Of a stretch of DNA of 64,000 bases, positions 61,208-64,000 are shown one piece after another (position 1 is the stretch's first letter; the number at the start of each line of letters is the position of its first letter). Made by a program: the position numbers and the translations under genes. The notes beneath the pieces were generated by a model. That model was given only the letters and a program-made list of their open reading frames with translations. It was not told the DNA's origin and did not search any database. The DNA is from Parus major (Eukaryota; Chordata; Aves; Passeriformes; Paridae). The DNA lies in contig NC_031770.1 of NCBI RefSeq assembly GCF_001522545.3, positions 6,227,321 to 6,291,320 of the forward strand, in the 5' to 3' direction.

Positions 61208-64000
61208 ACAACACAAAGTGTGTTTTTTCCTTCATGGAATGATGCATTATATACACAAATGTATATCCAACACAACTTTTAAAGTATTATGATCTAATCT
61301 CTGCCTTCTCATAAAATGCCTTTATGAGAACAGAGGCCACTGCTTTTCTCATGAGACCTTACCAGTATTTTTAGGATCTTGGTGAATTCACCAACACAAG
61401 AAATTGTCAAGGAAGTTTACACAGAATAAATACAGTTTGTACACATATTCCTAAAACACTGCTGTTTTCACTATCTGATTTTCATTCCATTCAAGAAAAG
61501 GTTCTGTGCAGGGGAGAAGAGCAAGACATCACTGAAAGACTTTTCCCAGACAGAATCCTCAACTACACCTCATAAATAAATCTGCTATTTCCAGAAATCT
61601 GATATCCCTACTAACTTCTCAACAAAACAACCCTGGCTTGGCCCTGAAACCAAATTATGTTTTTTAGCATCCTTAACTTTTCTGAATGAGTTCAATGTAT
61701 TTCAAGCTTCTACTCCTTCTTTGGGATCAGAAATTAGGTTGCATTTTAAATCTCTCTAGGATCATCTATGTGCCTTTCTTGCATCAAATAGTCTCTTCAA
61801 ATACATTTTAGTAAAAGCTGGAGATTTTGCAGCTCTTTGTTGCAGAATTTCTGCATTTTGTAAAACAATAATGCAAGACCTTCTATCCTCAGAAATGCAC
61901 TATTAAAGGTTTGCTGGCTTCAATGGCTGGTACCTAGACACAGAACACACCCATCCTTTGTATTCTATTTCCTGCTGTTGTAAAGATGAAAGAAATGCAA
62001 GACACCAGTCTTTACACTTCCACCCAAAAATTCCACTTAGGGTTGCATTTTCAGTGTCCTGCATTAGCTGTTACTGTAATTTTATATTTATCTTTATACT
62101 TATTGTTAAGGTTCTGTATATCCAAAGAGAATTATTATTTGTCAATTTATCTCCCAGGAGAGATACAACCTGCATCTTACCCCAGAAGTTTTACTTTTGG
62201 AACAGTTAGTGAATGAATATTCACAATCATCACAGATATTCCAACAGGGTGAGAGATTCAGTGTCACACTTGATATTATTTTGAATGAGAAGAATATGCA
62301 CAAAGTCTTTGATTCTTATTATGCTCAGGAAAAAACGGGAAATGTTTTCTTAAAGTAAAGCCAACAAATGGACTATTGTTTCTCCTGTGGTTGGGTTTTG
62401 TTCACAAATGTTTTCCCTCCAAATAATACCCATCTTCCGGTGTTTACATTCATGCACCAACAAAAAACACCCACTAAAGAGTTCCAAGCAGCCTTACGAG
62501 GGTGGTTCTGGCCTCTTTTTGGGGGGAGGTGGTGGGAGTGCTTAAAGGGAAGCCTGTTTTGTTTGTGTCTGTGTGCACACTTGCACAGAAAAGCTTTTAA
62601 ACACCACAGAATTGGCTTCTACTATGTCCATCCAAAACCCAGTTTAGCTGCTAGTTACATTTACACTAAATAAAGACCACTGGTCATGCTCATCTCATCT
62701 AACAAGCTTTCACTCCATCTCTACCATCACTGCTGCACAGAATGGCCCTTGCACTCTTATTACATGGCTTAGCTAAGGTTGCCCAGGTATCCTGGCTGTG
62801 CCTGCAACTGCAACATTCTCTAAATTTCTTGAATTTTAATACTGGTTTTGAGATACTTAAATTCCTGTAGTGTTTCTCATTCAGCTGCCAACCAAGTCCC
62901 ACAATCATTTTTCCCCAGTCAAAATATTAATTTTGATTTCATTCAGAGTTTATACATCAAAATGTCTCAAAAAATGTATGGGGGAAAAAAATCATAAAGG
63001 CTTTACTTGTTTAAAAAACAGAATTTTAGACTGAGAGTTACAGAATAAATATTGGATTTAAGCCCCCCTAAATTCACAGTCATTCCTAAGTTTTACCATC
63101 TCCCCCACTGCATTTTTTAGAAAGTCTCCATCTTTTTATTTCAGTTGTCCCAGGCCCTGTTAAACTATAACCATAAAATATGAGTTTTACAATACCCTGT
63201 ATTTTGTAAACCTTGAAGTAACTTTTGAAAAGCCAAAAAATAAAATTAAAAATAAAACCAAAGACACTGTGGTTAAACAACAAGGCCAAGTGACTGTTAG
63301 AGGTATGAAATTACCATGCAAAAAGTTGAAGCCATGCCCAAACAAGCTCAGAACGACCACCTTTGGCACATTCAACATAAAAACATGATAAAAATAGCCA
63401 AAAATATTTAAGAAACAACTTGCTATAAGCCTTAAGAACTAATACCAAATCCCTCCTGAACAGGCAAAAGCAGGAAGCCTCCCAGCAGCCACAGGGCCAA
63501 CAGAAGGTCCAAGATGTCTTTAAATAATACACAGCCATTGAAAGAAAGCTACAGGAACTTGGAATTAATTTTAAGTACTTGTGTGGTAACATTTTCCCCC
63601 AGCCTGCTTTTTTTGTTCTAATAAGGCAGGTACTGAAAGACACTGAAGCTTCAATTGGAGGGTTTTAGAACAAAATGAATAAAAATTCAAGAATAAAGCC
63701 TATTGTGTTAGAACTGTGGTGTTTAAACTAAAACTTTTACATTTCCAAAGCAGTTTCTACAAAGGTAAACACAGAATAAAACTATCCCCAGCAAAATTTA
63801 AATATCTGGTCTTCTGAGAACAGAGTGAAATAAGCAGTTTTTAGAAGTCACCATGACCTATTAGAACAACCATATCTCCAATTTATAAAGTCCCAATATC
63901 ACAAATTGCCAGAAGCCTGGCTAATGCAGTGGAGGTGCTTTTCCCAGTCCTGTACATTTCCCTGGAGAACTGCAAACACTGGAGACAAGCCATCAAAGTG

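Larger units (their letters stand above)
52214..64000 (-). other. TASP1 intron, incomplete (more than 11.7 kb)
   Basis: This intron starts in TASP1 orientation beyond the right edge of the window. I searched by eye for the preceding exon (a segment with VGAVVVDHEGN or GCGCWAEN character) and did not find it. The intron contains the hairpin at 52254-52343, a 15-bp inverted repeat at 53544-53648, CR1 pieces at 56428, 60500 and 61140, and a CpG-dense patch at 57771-58091. Confidence 0.75.

Overview
This is a bird genome fragment, most likely from a songbird. The evidence is many CR1 LINE tails in both orientations, a tRNA-Ile-derived SINE with a CR1-like tail (the TguSINE1 type of passerines), a solo LTR resembling a common songbird family, sparse CpG, and small exons separated by kilobase introns. 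One gene is recognised: TASP1 (taspase-1, threonine aspartase 1), on the minus strand. Its last four coding exons lie at 52103-52213, 42868-42978, 39259-39332 and 29000-29095. All junctions have AG/GT signals and the reading phases agree, giving an uninterrupted C-terminal part of the protease beta subunit. The upstream exons, including the one with the catalytic threonine, must lie beyond the right edge.

Layout. Positions 1 to about 20000 are GC-richer intergenic DNA with CR1 remnants, a nested LTR, the SINE, two minisatellites (one holding a 312-base assembly gap), several CpG-dense patches and a G-quadruplex motif. No gene could be supported there. From about 20000 to 27590 the DNA is AT-rich intergenic sequence with one old palindromic repeat. 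About 27590-28999 is the probable TASP1 3' UTR. The rest, to 64000, is TASP1 exons and introns. The introns hold three CR1 fragments near 56-61 kb, a near-perfect 39-bp hairpin just upstream of an exon, a 15-bp inverted repeat and a CpG-dense patch that may be a regulatory element.

No operon-like organisation, tRNA or rRNA gene, CRISPR array or intact mobile element was seen. The most interesting unexplained item is the hairpin at 52254-52343. It has microRNA-precursor dimensions, or those of a small palindromic transposon, and sits about 40 nt upstream of the acceptor of a TASP1 exon. Comparisons with human TASP1 and human synteny are from memory, not from a search.
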